Of a stretch of 64,000 nucleotides of DNA, positions 1 through 8,738 are shown one piece after another. Each line of letters opens with the position of its first letter. The stretch's first letter is position 1. The stretch spans positions 248,001-312,000 of the forward strand of contig NZ_JACWZY010000006.1 in NCBI RefSeq assembly GCF_014699005.1. Reading direction: 5' to 3'. The position numbers and the translations under genes were made by a program. The stretch is from Spirosoma profusum (GTDB lineage Bacteria > Bacteroidota > Bacteroidia > Cytophagales > Spirosomataceae). The notes beneath the pieces are model-generated. The model ran no database searches and was not told the DNA's origin. It was given only the letters and a program-made list of their open reading frames with translations.

Positions 1-1029
1 CAACGTCAAAAGGTCCATTGTTGATGTACCGTTCCCTCGACTTCTGTAACCATAACGTACTCCATCAAAACGCGACAGATTTGAAGAGGACTCGGCTGTG
101 GTCAGAATATAATAGGTAGGGAGTAGATATGTTAAAAGCGACATGTCTACAGGTTCTACTACGTGGCCGGCGGCTTTTAACGTATCGAGCTGGCGTTGAG
201 TGGCTTCCCGGATGGTTTCATCGACGCCCTCACTTTCTACGCCATCGCGTAGGTAAGCGATACGTAGTGGCCGGTCGGGTAGGGTAGCTGTAGTATACGC
301 AGCAACAGGTTGAGTCGATACGGTACTGTCAAATTCATCGGGTCCAGCCATAATTTCGAGGAGCAGGGCGGCATCCTCGGGTGTATTGGCAATGGGACCG
401 ATGCAATCGAAGGAAGATGCGTAAGCAATAAGCCCCCAACGGCTAACGCGGCCATAGGTAGGTTTCAGGCCAACCACTCCGCAAAAGGCCGCCGGTTGTC
501 GAACCGAGCCGCCTGTATCCGAACCAATGCTGGCTAAACAGAGCCCGGCCTGAACCGCCACCGCTGAGCCACCACTTGACCCACCCGGTACGCGGCTAGT
601 ATCGGCAGCATTACGTACTGGTCCATAAGCCGAATTTTCGTTGGAAGAGCCCATCGCAAATTCATCGCAGTTCTGCCGACCAATGATAACGACATCTTCG
701 TCGATCAGTCGCTGAACGGCGGTGGCTGTGAATTGTGCGGTGAAATTTTCCAGAATCTGGCTTCCCGCCTTAACCTCATGTCCGGCGTAATTTAATACGT
801 CCTTAATGCCAATGACCATACCGGCCAGTCGCCCGGCGGTGCCAGATGCTAATTTCTGGTCAACGGCATCGGCCTGCTGGCGAGCTTCGTCAGCATAAAC
901 TTCGGTGAAAACGTTAAGATGCTGGTGTTCCTGAATGCGGGCGAGGTATTGCTCTACCAATTGACGGCAGGTTACGGTGCCAGATTTGATAGCAGCCTGA
1001 ACAGCAGAAAAGTTACGAAAAAGAGTCAC
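1..1029 (-). CDS. gatA: Asp/Glu-tRNA amidotransferase subunit A (partial, C-terminus outside window)
   Basis: This is the N-terminal 343 residues of an amidase-signature protein that runs off the left edge. GatA family members are about 480 aa. The catalytic triad regions are visible: Lys in GIKDVLNYAG, the cis-Ser in PGGSSGGSAVAV and the nucleophile Ser in GSDTGGSVRQPAAF. The CGVVGLKPTYGRVSRWGLI stretch is typical of GatA and separates it from general amidases such as the one at 8739-10334. With GatB and GatC it converts Glu-tRNA(Gln) or Asp-tRNA(Asn) to the amidated form in the cytoplasm. No ATG fits the start; GTG at 1029 is used, and TTG at 1035 is an alternative. Confidence 0.92.
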   Translation of the reverse strand, partial: MTLFRNFSAVQAAIKSGTVTCRQLVEQYLARIQEHQHLNVFTEVYADEARQQADAVDQKLASGTAGRLAGMVIGIKDVLNYAGHEVKAGSQILENFTAQFTATAVQRLIDEDVVIIGRQNCDEFAMGSSNENSAYGPVRNAADTSRVPGGSSGGSAVAVQAGLCLASIGSDTGGSVRQPAAFCGVVGLKPTYGRVSRWGLIAYASSFDCIGPIANTPEDAALLLEIMAGPDEFDSTVSTQPVAAYTTATLPDRPLRIAYLRDGVESEGVDETIREATQRQLDTLKAAGHVVEPVDMSLLTYLLPTYYILTTAESSSNLSRFDGVRYGYRSRGNGTSTMDLLTL

Positions 1030-1092
1030 AAGCAATAGGGAATATCTGTGGCCCGCTACGTAGCGTTTGACCACAAACGAATATAAACAAAG

Positions 1093-1125
1093 AATCAGGC
1101 GGCTCCAGTCTGGAACTGCCTGATT
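1093..1125 (-). terminator. Hairpin downstream of tatA
   Basis: Perfect 8-bp arms (AATCAGGC / GCCTGATT) enclose a further partly paired CCAG/CTGG core. It lies between the tatA stop and the gatA start, both read leftwards. The following T-tract is weak, so it may be a leaky terminator. Confidence 0.5.
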
Positions 1126-1146
1126 GTCTATTTATGAAAAAAAGAC

Positions 1147-1359
1147 TTATTTCTCTGACTTCTCTGCTTCTTTCAACCCATCTTCGATGTTTTCTCGGAC
1201 GTCTTTAGTGGCGTCTTTGAATTCTCTGATGCCTTTACCAAGGCCCCGGGCAAGTTCGGGTATTTTTTTAGCGCCGAACAACAGGAGCAATGCCAGGAAG
1301 ATAAAAATCATCTCCTGACCGCCCAAACCCATAATTGCATAAATACTTGATAAAATCAT
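1147..1359 (-). CDS. tatA: Twin-arginine translocase subunit TatA/TatE
   Basis: A 70-aa protein with a short N-terminal membrane helix (about residues 16-29, MIFIFLALLLLFG), then the family hinge and amphipathic helix (AKKIPELARGLGKGIREFKDA) and a charged tail. This is the normal TatA architecture and length. TatA oligomers form the pore through which folded Tat substrates cross the inner membrane. A possible substrate in this window is the DUF1501 protein at 60038-61603, which starts with MKRRNF. It stands alone here, without tatC. Confidence 0.93.
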   Translation of the reverse strand: MILSSIYAIMGLGGQEMIFIFLALLLLFGAKKIPELARGLGKGIREFKDATKDVRENIEDGLKEAEKSEK

Positions 1360-1499
1360 GATTTCTGGAATTTGAATGTATGCAAAATTAACAAAAACTT
1401 ACCTTAAATACGAAATATTTCCAAGTTCCGATTCTTTAATTTACTACGTTCCGAATGTTCGACGTAGTGAATCCTCGTCACTTGCACCGTATCAGCTTC

Positions 1500-1961
1500 T
1501 TAACTGAGCTTAATCGTTTGAACCGGTCTGGCTGCTGAGTCAGCCGTACCGACGTTGCTTTCCCACTGGCGGAAATTCTCAATATCGTCCTTGATTCCGC
1601 TGAACAGCCAGAGCATCAGTGCAATATCATCACTAATACCAACGATAGGCAGAAAATCGGGTAAAATATCAATTGGTGAAACGAAGTAAATAAGTACGGC
1701 AATTACCCGAATTAACGTTTTCCAGGGTAAGGCACGGTACTGGCCCGATGCATACGCTTTCAGCAGCCGGGTTACGATGCCTAATTGCTCCCGAAAAACC
1801 GAAATATTGGCTCCAGAAAGACCGCCACTCTTATCGATCGCTTCCCGAATCAGCTCAAACAGACGCCGGGTATTGCGGGCGTAGCCAACGGCACCAGCAC
1901 TAGCCCGCTTGAAAAAAATAGATGATAAAATCCGGGATACGAGACTCTTGTTTTTCATCAA
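1500..1961 (-). CDS. DUF1232 (YkvA-like) membrane protein
   Basis: A 153-aa protein whose central part (about residues 80-125) carries the DUF1232 signature: a hydrophobic segment followed by YFVSPIDILPDFLPIVGISDD. The family is found widely in bacteria as small membrane-associated proteins without a firmly assigned function. The N-terminal 75 residues are helical and basic. No operon partner is evident; tatA lies about 140 bp downstream on the same strand and mdh is divergent. Confidence 0.85.
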   Translation of the reverse strand: MMKNKSLVSRILSSIFFKRASAGAVGYARNTRRLFELIREAIDKSGGLSGANISVFREQLGIVTRLLKAYASGQYRALPWKTLIRVIAVLIYFVSPIDILPDFLPIVGISDDIALMLWLFSGIKDDIENFRQWESNVGTADSAARPVQTIKLS

Positions 1962-2108
1962 TTTTAAGGGTCATGCCTACCTGCCCATGACTAATAAAGC
2001 AGATAGCTACGATTGTCTAACAAATTTTTCAACAGAATAATCTATAAACGATGAAGGTCCGCATAAGTTTTAATTCAGTCGCTATTGGTTTGTCTTGAAC
2101 TGGGGCCG

Positions 2109-2116
2109 TACTTTTG
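2109..2116 (+). promoter_or_regulatory. Bacteroidota -7 box upstream of mdh
   Basis: TACTTTTG matches the TAnnTTTG consensus of the Bacteroidota primary sigma factor. It lies 36 bp before the mdh ATG. A TTTG that could serve as the -33 element sits at 2089-2092, at a shorter than usual spacing. Confidence 0.6.
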
Positions 2117-2151
2117 CGGTCGCTTGTTAACCCTTTAATTCCGAATACCGT

Positions 2152-3090
2152 ATGAAAGTTACTGTAGTTGGGGCCGGTGCCGTTGGAGCCACCTGTGCCG
2201 ATAACATCGCCCGCCGAGAACTTGCCCACGAAGTTGTTCTTTTGGATATCAAGGAAGGTATCAGCGAGGGCAAATCACTCGATATGCTTCAGGCATCGAC
2301 CCTTCTTGATTGCGATGTTAAGTTGATTGGCTCAACAAATGATTATGAGAAAACCGCTGGTTCTGACGTAGTTGTTATTACGTCTGGCTTGCCCCGTAAG
2401 CCCGGTATGACTCGCGAAGACCTGATTGGTATTAATGCGGGTATTGTGAAAGGCGTTACGGAAAATATCCTCAAACACTCGCCCGATACCATTTTCGTGA
2501 TCATCTCTAACCCCATGGATACGATGACATATCTGGCCTTGAAATCGTCGGGTCTGCCAAAAAATCGGGTGATTGGCTTAGGTGGTGCGCTGGATTCGGC
2601 TCGTTTCAAAACGTATCTGTCACTTGCGTTGAATTGCTCGCCAAATGATTTACAGGCCTCGGTAATCGGCGGTCACGGCGATACAACGATGATTCCGCTG
2701 ACCCGTCTGGCTACCAAAGCAGGCGTTCCGGTCGGCAATTTCCTGGATGCTGAAACGCTGAAAAAAGTGGCTGCCGATACGATGGTGGGCGGTGCTACGT
2801 TGACGGGACTGATTGGTACGTCGGCCTGGTACGCTCCCGGTGCTGCCGGTGCCTACATGGTCGAGAGCATCCTGCGCGATCAGAAGCGTGTGATTCCATC
2901 CTGCGTACTGCTGGAAGGTGAATACGGTCAGTCGGATATTTGTCTGGGCGTACCGGTTGTGTTAGGACGTAACGGTTGGGAAGAAATCATCGACTATAAA
3001 CTGAATGACGAAGAGCAGGCTGCTTTCAACAAATCGGCCGACGCCGTTCGGGGTATGAACAACGTATTGGGTACGCTAAATGTGCTTTAA
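2152..3090 (+). CDS. mdh: Malate dehydrogenase
   Basis: A 312-aa NAD-dependent malate dehydrogenase of the LDH-like type, the usual length. It opens with the Rossmann motif GAGAVGATCADN. The substrate-binding arginine loop is GLPRKPGMTRED, followed by NPMDTMTYLA and the active-site histidine H175 in IGGHGDTTMIP. It interconverts malate and oxaloacetate in the TCA cycle in the cytoplasm. It is a single-gene unit with its own -7 box and a strong terminator. No SD sequence is seen before the ATG, as is usual in this phylum. Confidence 0.96.
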   Translation: MKVTVVGAGAVGATCADNIARRELAHEVVLLDIKEGISEGKSLDMLQASTLLDCDVKLIGSTNDYEKTAGSDVVVITSGLPRKPGMTREDLIGINAGIVKGVTENILKHSPDTIFVIISNPMDTMTYLALKSSGLPKNRVIGLGGALDSARFKTYLSLALNCSPNDLQASVIGGHGDTTMIPLTRLATKAGVPVGNFLDAETLKKVAADTMVGGATLTGLIGTSAWYAPGAAGAYMVESILRDQKRVIPSCVLLEGEYGQSDICLGVPVVLGRNGWEEIIDYKLNDEEQAAFNKSADAVRGMNNVLGTLNVL

Positions 3091-3126
3091 GCTATTCAGG
3101 TTTAATACATTTGCATGATTTTTTCA

Positions 3127-3170
3127 AGGAGGCTGAAAATTTTGCCAGTTAGGGCAATTTTCAGCCTCCT
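3127..3170 (+). terminator. mdh terminator, perfect 15-bp hairpin
   Basis: Arms at 3127-3141 and 3156-3170 are perfect 15-bp inverted repeats with a 14-nt loop. The hairpin starts 37 bp after the mdh stop. A new -7 box (TACGTTTG) begins at the last base of the right arm. Confidence 0.8.
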
Positions 3171-3177
3171 ACGTTTG
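3170..3177 (+). promoter_or_regulatory. -7 box TACGTTTG for the downstream secreted protein
   Basis: It matches TAnnTTTG and directly abuts the mdh terminator. The next gene starts at 3259. Confidence 0.45.
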
Positions 3178-3258
3178 TACGATTTTTAACAGAGCCATTG
3201 CACATCAATAGCTTGATTTCTAGTTTCGTTGATTAAAAATCAAACCCCACATAACAAT

Positions 3259-3702
3259 ATGAAAAATATAAGCTATGGTATTATTGTCTGCCTGTTTGTA
3301 CTAACAGCCTTCCGAGGTCACGTAGCGAATCTGCCTGTTCGTGCTGATTTTGCTACGGTTTACATCTACCGGGGTGGTCAGTTTTTTGGTTCGGCTCTGA
3401 ACTACGCCATTTTTGCCAACGGCGAACGAATCTGCAAGCTTAGCAACAACAAATTCATTGAATACAAAGCCAAACCCGGAAAACTTGCACTAACAGCCCA
3501 CCGGGGTGGGGTTGAGGTATTTAAAAAAGAAACCAGCCTCGACCTGGACGTAGTAGCCGACAAAACGTACTACGTAAAGGGCGACCAGAAATCGAGCATC
3601 ACCCGCACGCGTCTGGAATTGTCGGAAGTGACGGAGAATACAGGCAAGCGTGATATGAACGGCATGACCGTCGATGCCTGCCAGGAAACGATGAACAAAT
3701 AG
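3259..3702 (+). CDS. Secreted DUF2846-like protein
   Basis: A 147-aa protein with an N-terminal hydrophobic signal segment (MKNISYGIIVCLFVLTAF). The mature part reads as a small beta-sandwich with TVYIYRGGQFFGSALNYAIFANG and DLDVVADKTYYVKGD. This resembles DUF2846 family proteins, secreted or lipoproteins of unknown function. An ATG at 3229 would add ten polar residues before the signal peptide, so the internal ATG at 3259 is preferred. No lipobox cysteine is visible. Function unknown. Confidence 0.7.
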   Translation: MKNISYGIIVCLFVLTAFRGHVANLPVRADFATVYIYRGGQFFGSALNYAIFANGERICKLSNNKFIEYKAKPGKLALTAHRGGVEVFKKETSLDLDVVADKTYYVKGDQKSSITRTRLELSEVTENTGKRDMNGMTVDACQETMNK

Positions 3703-3737
3703 AAAAGAGATACGACGTCCTTAACAAACTTGATTGA

Positions 3738-3765
3738 AAACCGGCCACTACAGCCGGTTTTTTTA
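3738..3765 (+). terminator. Intrinsic terminator
   Basis: Arms AAACCGGC (3738-3745) and GCCGGTTT (3753-3760), followed by more T residues. It ends the 3259-3702 gene. Confidence 0.85.
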
Positions 3766-3870
3766 ATTTACTCAGTTCAGTAAAGTATAATGCCGTTTCA
3801 GAGGTAACAGTGTGGTTGATGGAGAGGCTGTATTGTAATTATGCACCATCTTTTTTAATCACAGACTACC

Positions 3871-4530
3871 ATGAAATACCTACTCACCACAGTTTTTGTA
3901 CTAAGTGCACTAACGATAAGTCTGGCGCAGACGCGCGAGATTTACACCAATCCAAATTTCAATACGTTGGCCAAAGAGCACAAACTGCTGGCCATTCTGC
4001 CCTTTAAAACCACCTTGCAGCTTCGCCCGAAAGAAGTCGAAAAAAATGGCGGTCCTGCTGGTGTGGCCGCCCTCGAAAAACGGGAAGGATTGGGCGTGCA
4101 GAGTGCCGTTCACTCGTACTTTCTAAAGCGGAAAGAAAGCAATGATATCATAGTCGATTTCCAGGACCCCGCCCGCACGAACGCCCTGCTGGAACGTAAC
4201 GCCGTTACGTATGAAACGCTGGCCGGTTTTACACCAGAAGAACTGGCAAAAATGCTAAACGTGGACGGTATCGTTTCCGGTACATTCGAAAGCTCACAAC
4301 CTATGTCGGATGGCGCAGCTGTGGCTATGACGGTTCTGGTTGGATTTGGCGGAGCGACCAACACGGGCAAAACGACCATCAATATCAATGATGGCAAAAC
4401 GGGCGATTTACTCTGGAAATACGACAAATCGCTCTCGCGCGGCTTCGGTAGCGACACGGGCAGTATTATCACCACCATCATGCGGAAGGCATCTCGCCAA
4501 TTTCCCTACGACCGGGATTTTAGAAACTAA
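3871..4530 (+). CDS. Secreted CsgG/lipoprotein-like hypothetical protein
   Basis: A 219-aa protein with a clear signal peptide (MKYLLTTVFVLSALTISLAQ, cleavage after LAQ). The mature part has KLLAILPFKTTLQL, a partner-forming helix, then MLNVDGIVSGTFESS and ININDGKTGDLLWKYDKSLS. This pattern of a PF strand, a DGIVSG turn and 'L-D-GKTG-LLW' recalls CsgG-type and GNA1162-like periplasmic or outer-membrane lipoproteins, although no lipobox cysteine is present. Its role is unknown. It converges on the porin gene at 4651, with a large palindrome between them. Confidence 0.6.
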   Translation: MKYLLTTVFVLSALTISLAQTREIYTNPNFNTLAKEHKLLAILPFKTTLQLRPKEVEKNGGPAGVAALEKREGLGVQSAVHSYFLKRKESNDIIVDFQDPARTNALLERNAVTYETLAGFTPEELAKMLNVDGIVSGTFESSQPMSDGAAVAMTVLVGFGGATNTGKTTININDGKTGDLLWKYDKSLSRGFGSDTGSIITTIMRKASRQFPYDRDFRN

Positions 4531-4560
4531 CAAAGCGCGGTTTGGCTAAGTCAACGTATT

Positions 4561-4613
4561 GCTGACGCCTAGGGCTTCGACAGGCTCAGCCTGTCGAAGC
4601 CCTAGGCGTCAGC
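4561..4613. repeat. 53-bp extragenic palindrome between convergent genes
   Basis: Perfect 26-bp arms (4561-4586 and 4588-4613) around a single C. The core is CTTCGACAGGCTCAGCCTG. It lies between two convergent stop codons and probably acts as a bidirectional terminator. It looks like a REP-type element. Confidence 0.85.
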
Positions 4614-4650
4614 ACTGGGGTGTAAACTAATGCCCATTAGTCACGTTATG

Positions 4651-6066
4651 TTAAATAAACACTTGATACTGCAACGTCACCTGACCGCGCCGGCCTGCCG
4701 GAGCGAGTTGATTGCCTGATGCCTGGTAGTAGGGCCGATTTTGGTAGTCGAGTGTGAGTTTAGCGTTGTGGCCTTTGATGAGGTAGTTGATACCGATATT
4801 GTAGACGCCCAGCGTTTGCGTAATACGTTGATAATTGGCAATCTGAGCATGCGCGTAAGGCATCAACGTACCATTGCCGGGGCCGAATAAATCCCGACGT
4901 AGCAGATAGCCAAACTGCGTATATACTACGTTCCCCGTCCCAAACATGGGAAAGGCATTGCCCTGCGTACCAGCCGGATAACCCGACAATAAGCCACTGG
5001 CTGGATTCATGCTACCGTTAAAACGTAGATAATTGGTACCGTAGTTGGTATGAAAATAGCCCAGGTATGCATTGACGGCTGTTCCTTTGGCTTTATTCAG
5101 GGGCATATCCAGGAACGTAGCAACAGACCACAAATTCATGTCCTGATACGTAGTATCACCAGCCGTCGGTACGCTTACCATTGCGTTTTTCTGGGTAATG
5201 AAACCGGCTTCCAGATTGAAAATTTTCTTCGTGCCCAAATACGTCCCTGTGTTGTAACCGGGTGTCTGGTTCGATTCTTTATCGAAAAATTGCCACATAA
5301 AGAAACCTTGAAACTGCTTTTGATGGCCTTTCAGTGCATAAATAGCATTGGGTCCATAAGCAGGCAACGCGGCCCCGCTTGTCTGAATAGGAAATGGATC
5401 GCTCAGAGCAATCCGGTAATCAAGATGGCCGATTTGACCACGCGCATACAAGCTTAATTTACGGGAAAATTGGTCGGTTTGATCAACAGTCGCCTGCGCA
5501 AATACAGGTACGTCCAGGCTCATAATTGAGCTTACACCGGGAGCTGAAAAGCGTGATAATCCATTTACAATGGTTAGACCAGCCCCTATTTTGAGGTAAT
5601 CCTTGTTTTTCCAGACTAGATATTCGCCGACGGCATCATGAAAAAATGCATGAATTTTCCGGTTCGACGATGCTGTTGGATTGAAACCGCCGTTGAGGTA
5701 ATTGAAGTTGTTTAACCCAAATTGCATGTATAAAAAAACGTGGTCACTGAGTTGGCCGAAAAGCTGCATACGCGTTCGGCGAAGGCCAATATCGAACGTA
5801 CTGGTTTTGGGTTCACTAATTACGGTTGTTCCGGGATTGCTCTCATTGAAACGAAGCCACGTTTGATTTAAAAACGTGACCTTGAAAAAATGCGAGCCGG
5901 ATTCGTTTAGATTGACTTTTAGTTCGTTTTTCTCCGCGGTTGGCCTGGGAGCTGATGATGTAAGTACAGGTGGCTGCGAACGTAGTGTATCAGTTGGAGA
6001 AATGGATTGTTGAGCCATTACTTGGCTGGTAATCAGAGTACTTAAAAAAAGAAGGAGTCGTTTCAT
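4651..6066 (-). CDS. Outer-membrane beta-barrel porin (phosphate-selective porin-like)
   Basis: A 471-aa protein with a signal peptide (MKRLLLFLSTLITSQVMAQ). A low-complexity linker precedes alternating amphipathic strands with girdle aromatics, such as DHVFLYMQFGLNNFNYL and NYLIKGHNAKLTLDYQ. The protein ends in a strand closing with VTLQYQVFI, as outer-membrane barrels do. Strand layout and size resemble phosphate-selective porin O/P-type proteins found widely in Bacteroidota. Substrate unknown. It follows the metalloprotease gene on the same strand, but a hairpin at 6095-6126 separates them. Confidence 0.7.
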   Translation of the reverse strand: MKRLLLFLSTLITSQVMAQQSISPTDTLRSQPPVLTSSAPRPTAEKNELKVNLNESGSHFFKVTFLNQTWLRFNESNPGTTVISEPKTSTFDIGLRRTRMQLFGQLSDHVFLYMQFGLNNFNYLNGGFNPTASSNRKIHAFFHDAVGEYLVWKNKDYLKIGAGLTIVNGLSRFSAPGVSSIMSLDVPVFAQATVDQTDQFSRKLSLYARGQIGHLDYRIALSDPFPIQTSGAALPAYGPNAIYALKGHQKQFQGFFMWQFFDKESNQTPGYNTGTYLGTKKIFNLEAGFITQKNAMVSVPTAGDTTYQDMNLWSVATFLDMPLNKAKGTAVNAYLGYFHTNYGTNYLRFNGSMNPASGLLSGYPAGTQGNAFPMFGTGNVVYTQFGYLLRRDLFGPGNGTLMPYAHAQIANYQRITQTLGVYNIGINYLIKGHNAKLTLDYQNRPYYQASGNQLAPAGRRGQVTLQYQVFI

Positions 6067-6094
6067 AACAAATTATTAGAACGATACGTACTAA

Positions 6095-6126
6095 AAAGCG
6101 TGCGACCAAAATTGACCGCACGCTTT
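6095..6126 (-). terminator. Hairpin downstream of the metalloprotease gene
   Basis: Arms AAAGCGTGCG (6095-6104) and CGCACGCTTT (6117-6126) are perfect. It is located 53 bp beyond the 6180 stop in the direction of minus-strand transcription. Confidence 0.8.
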
Positions 6127-6179
6127 CAAAGTTGTTAAAAAACGATTAAAATCTTTATAATGCAGATTGAAAAATTAGC

Positions 6180-8675
6180 TTACCGCCAGTCGCACTCAGG
6201 CGAAAGCCACTCTTGACCAGTATCAATTGGCATTCCATCTGGCGGTGTTTGAGGATTAGACGGACGGACATCGGCAATGTTCCCTTCAGCCCGACGAATC
6301 TGGTCGAGCGCGAACAAATGGTGTGCAGCTAGTTTCGGATTAGTTGATGGAGCCGTCAACTTATTTTTCAACTGACTTAGTTTTAGCAACGCAATACCCC
6401 TTCCCTGCGACGTAACGTCCTGATTGCTGCTCAGATCAATCAATTTTTGCAGAAATAGTTTGTCTGTCAATCGTTTCACTTCAGCCTGATAACTATCGGT
6501 GGGCTCAGCTTTGAACCACGTAGCAGCCAGCAATTGGTCGAGCATACCTTCTAAGCTAAGCTGTGCTGGGTCGAGAGCCGACTGACCAACAAGACGACTG
6601 ATACGTTCGGGATTGAGCAGCATTTGCAGCGTCATACCGGCAGCCGCTTCAGGAGCAGCCATTGGATCGAACGACAAGCCCGTTCTACGTTTAAAAACCT
6701 CTCTTGGATTAGGATCGTACCGGAAAGGATGTGGCGGAATAAGGGCCTGAATAGATTTCGGAACCGCCAGAAATGCCGGGTCGATAGTGGCTAATAAGAC
6801 ATCCAGCGCCCGCTTCTGCTCCTGAACCGGCACTACCGACGTAACAGGTTGCCCATCACCACGTAGCGCGTTGGTATAAACTTGCCCGGCCACCACTTTC
6901 GCAGCCGCTTCGACCTGATACCGATGGAACATATACATCGGTACGAGTACTTCTTCAAGCGTAGCCATCGGCATTCCAAGCGGAATTTTCTTGGCTGTGA
7001 AATTGGCAAGCGCCATTCGCCGAACTTCCGCTACGCGCTTCAATTCATCGACAGCATTGTTGCCATTATCCCACAAATGCGTGCCGGGATGAACCGAGCC
7101 TTCGGGGCGAGCGTCTTTGTCGGTCAGGAACGTAATGCCCGTCTTGTGCATGTCGTTGATGATCTTGTCCAGCGCCTGTTTTTCGTCGGTTCCGTTCGGA
7201 AATTGCTCGTATCCATACCGAATGCTCCATTTGTCGTAAATGCCAATATTCTTCGCGTAGGCATCCGACAAATCGATATTAGCTCCCTTTATTTTCGCTA
7301 CCATCGTCGGGTAATCCATAACCGAAGCCCGGCCAAACTCACCTCCTCCCTGTGTGCTGGAAATGTAATTATGCGGCAAACCGAGCGTGTGACCAACTTC
7401 ATGTGCTGCCAACTGACGAAGCCGCTCAATCGACATTTGCAGCATCGGATCTGACGTAGGTGCTGTCGCGCCGGCAAAATCACCAATCAGTCCCTGTGCA
7501 ATTAAATAATCCTGGCGGACACGTAGCGAACCCAGCGTTACTTTTCCCTTGATGATTTCGCCGGTACGTGGATCAATGACGCTGGCTCCATAACTCCAGC
7601 CCCGTGTTGAGCGATGCACCCACTGAACAAGATTGTATCGGATATCCATCGGATCGGCATCGGCTGGGAGCAGTTTCACCTGAAAAGCATCTTTGAATCC
7701 AGCCGCTTCAAACGCCTGATTCCACCAGGCCGTTCCATCCATCAGCGCCGACCGAATAGGTTCTGGTGTGCCGGGATCGATGTAGTAAACAATTGGTTTA
7801 ACAGCCTCACTAACAGTCGCCGAAGGGTCTTTTTTCTCCAGTCGATGCCGCGAGATATACCGCTTCATAATCGGCTGACTAACGGGCGTTGCGTAGTCAA
7901 AATACTCAATGCCGCCGTAGCCGATACGTGGGTCAAAAATACGGGGTTTGTAGTTGTTATCGGGCAACTGCACAAACGAGTAATGCTGATGAATGGTCAC
8001 CGCCGTAGCCGTTGGTGTTACGTCCCGTAAGTATGCTCCCGGATTGTCGCCGGTTAACGTAATGATCGTCTCGAACTCCGTATTTTGCGGAAAGGCTTTT
8101 GTATACGGTAAATACATTGCACTACGTGACGCATCGAATTTAAACGCACCTTGTTTTGTGCGCGCGATGGCTTGGGCCGCACCCACCATATCCTGCATCA
8201 GGAAGGGCGTTAAATCGACGAGCACTTTGCCTCCTTCTTCGGCCACAATGTCGAAACCCGCGTGAACCGATTTGGCAAACGACTGCTCAACAGCCCGGCG
8301 TTCCAGTGGGTCGTTACTGATGGCGCGGTACGAATAATTCGGTTCGATCATCAAAACTTTCGGGCCACTACGTTGAAATTTTACGATATGTTCCTGGCCT
8401 AGCCGGCCCCGGTCAAGACCAATATCGTTGGAGCCAACGCCCTGCGCCAGCGACGGATAGAACAAAAACTCCGTATCGAATTTGTCGATTTCGAGCCATA
8501 CTTTACCCTTTTTCGCATCCCAGTAATACGTAAAAAAGCCGGGGTTTCGCTCCATGCCGTTTGTGAACGTAGCAATGGTGGATGAACCTCCACCTCCGCC
8601 TGTAGGTGCCTGCGCTGCGAGTTGATAGATTGGAATCAGTAAAAAAGAGAGAAGTGTAAATGCTGTTTTTTTCAT
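6180..8675 (-). CDS. Secreted zinc-dependent metalloprotease (DUF5117/DUF4953 type)
   Basis: An 831-aa protein with a signal peptide ending near LAAQAP. An N-terminal beta-rich region (about residues 40-280) corresponds to the DUF5118/DUF5117 modules. The metzincin-like zinc site HEVGHTLGLPH is at residues 425-435 (H425, E426, H429, G432, H435), followed about 24 residues on by SVMDYP, a Met-turn candidate. Members are cell-envelope or secreted peptidases common in Bacteroidota. Substrate unknown. The length is normal for the family and all zinc ligands are present. Confidence 0.88.
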   Translation of the reverse strand: MKKTAFTLLSFLLIPIYQLAAQAPTGGGGGSSTIATFTNGMERNPGFFTYYWDAKKGKVWLEIDKFDTEFLFYPSLAQGVGSNDIGLDRGRLGQEHIVKFQRSGPKVLMIEPNYSYRAISNDPLERRAVEQSFAKSVHAGFDIVAEEGGKVLVDLTPFLMQDMVGAAQAIARTKQGAFKFDASRSAMYLPYTKAFPQNTEFETIITLTGDNPGAYLRDVTPTATAVTIHQHYSFVQLPDNNYKPRIFDPRIGYGGIEYFDYATPVSQPIMKRYISRHRLEKKDPSATVSEAVKPIVYYIDPGTPEPIRSALMDGTAWWNQAFEAAGFKDAFQVKLLPADADPMDIRYNLVQWVHRSTRGWSYGASVIDPRTGEIIKGKVTLGSLRVRQDYLIAQGLIGDFAGATAPTSDPMLQMSIERLRQLAAHEVGHTLGLPHNYISSTQGGGEFGRASVMDYPTMVAKIKGANIDLSDAYAKNIGIYDKWSIRYGYEQFPNGTDEKQALDKIINDMHKTGITFLTDKDARPEGSVHPGTHLWDNGNNAVDELKRVAEVRRMALANFTAKKIPLGMPMATLEEVLVPMYMFHRYQVEAAAKVVAGQVYTNALRGDGQPVTSVVPVQEQKRALDVLLATIDPAFLAVPKSIQALIPPHPFRYDPNPREVFKRRTGLSFDPMAAPEAAAGMTLQMLLNPERISRLVGQSALDPAQLSLEGMLDQLLAATWFKAEPTDSYQAEVKRLTDKLFLQKLIDLSSNQDVTSQGRGIALLKLSQLKNKLTAPSTNPKLAAHHLFALDQIRRAEGNIADVRPSNPQTPPDGMPIDTGQEWLSPECDWR

Positions 8676-8738
8676 AAAAATCAGGTTTGCATTTGCCGTT
8701 CAAGTTACGGGAAAACAAATTAGATATGGGGTTACGTA

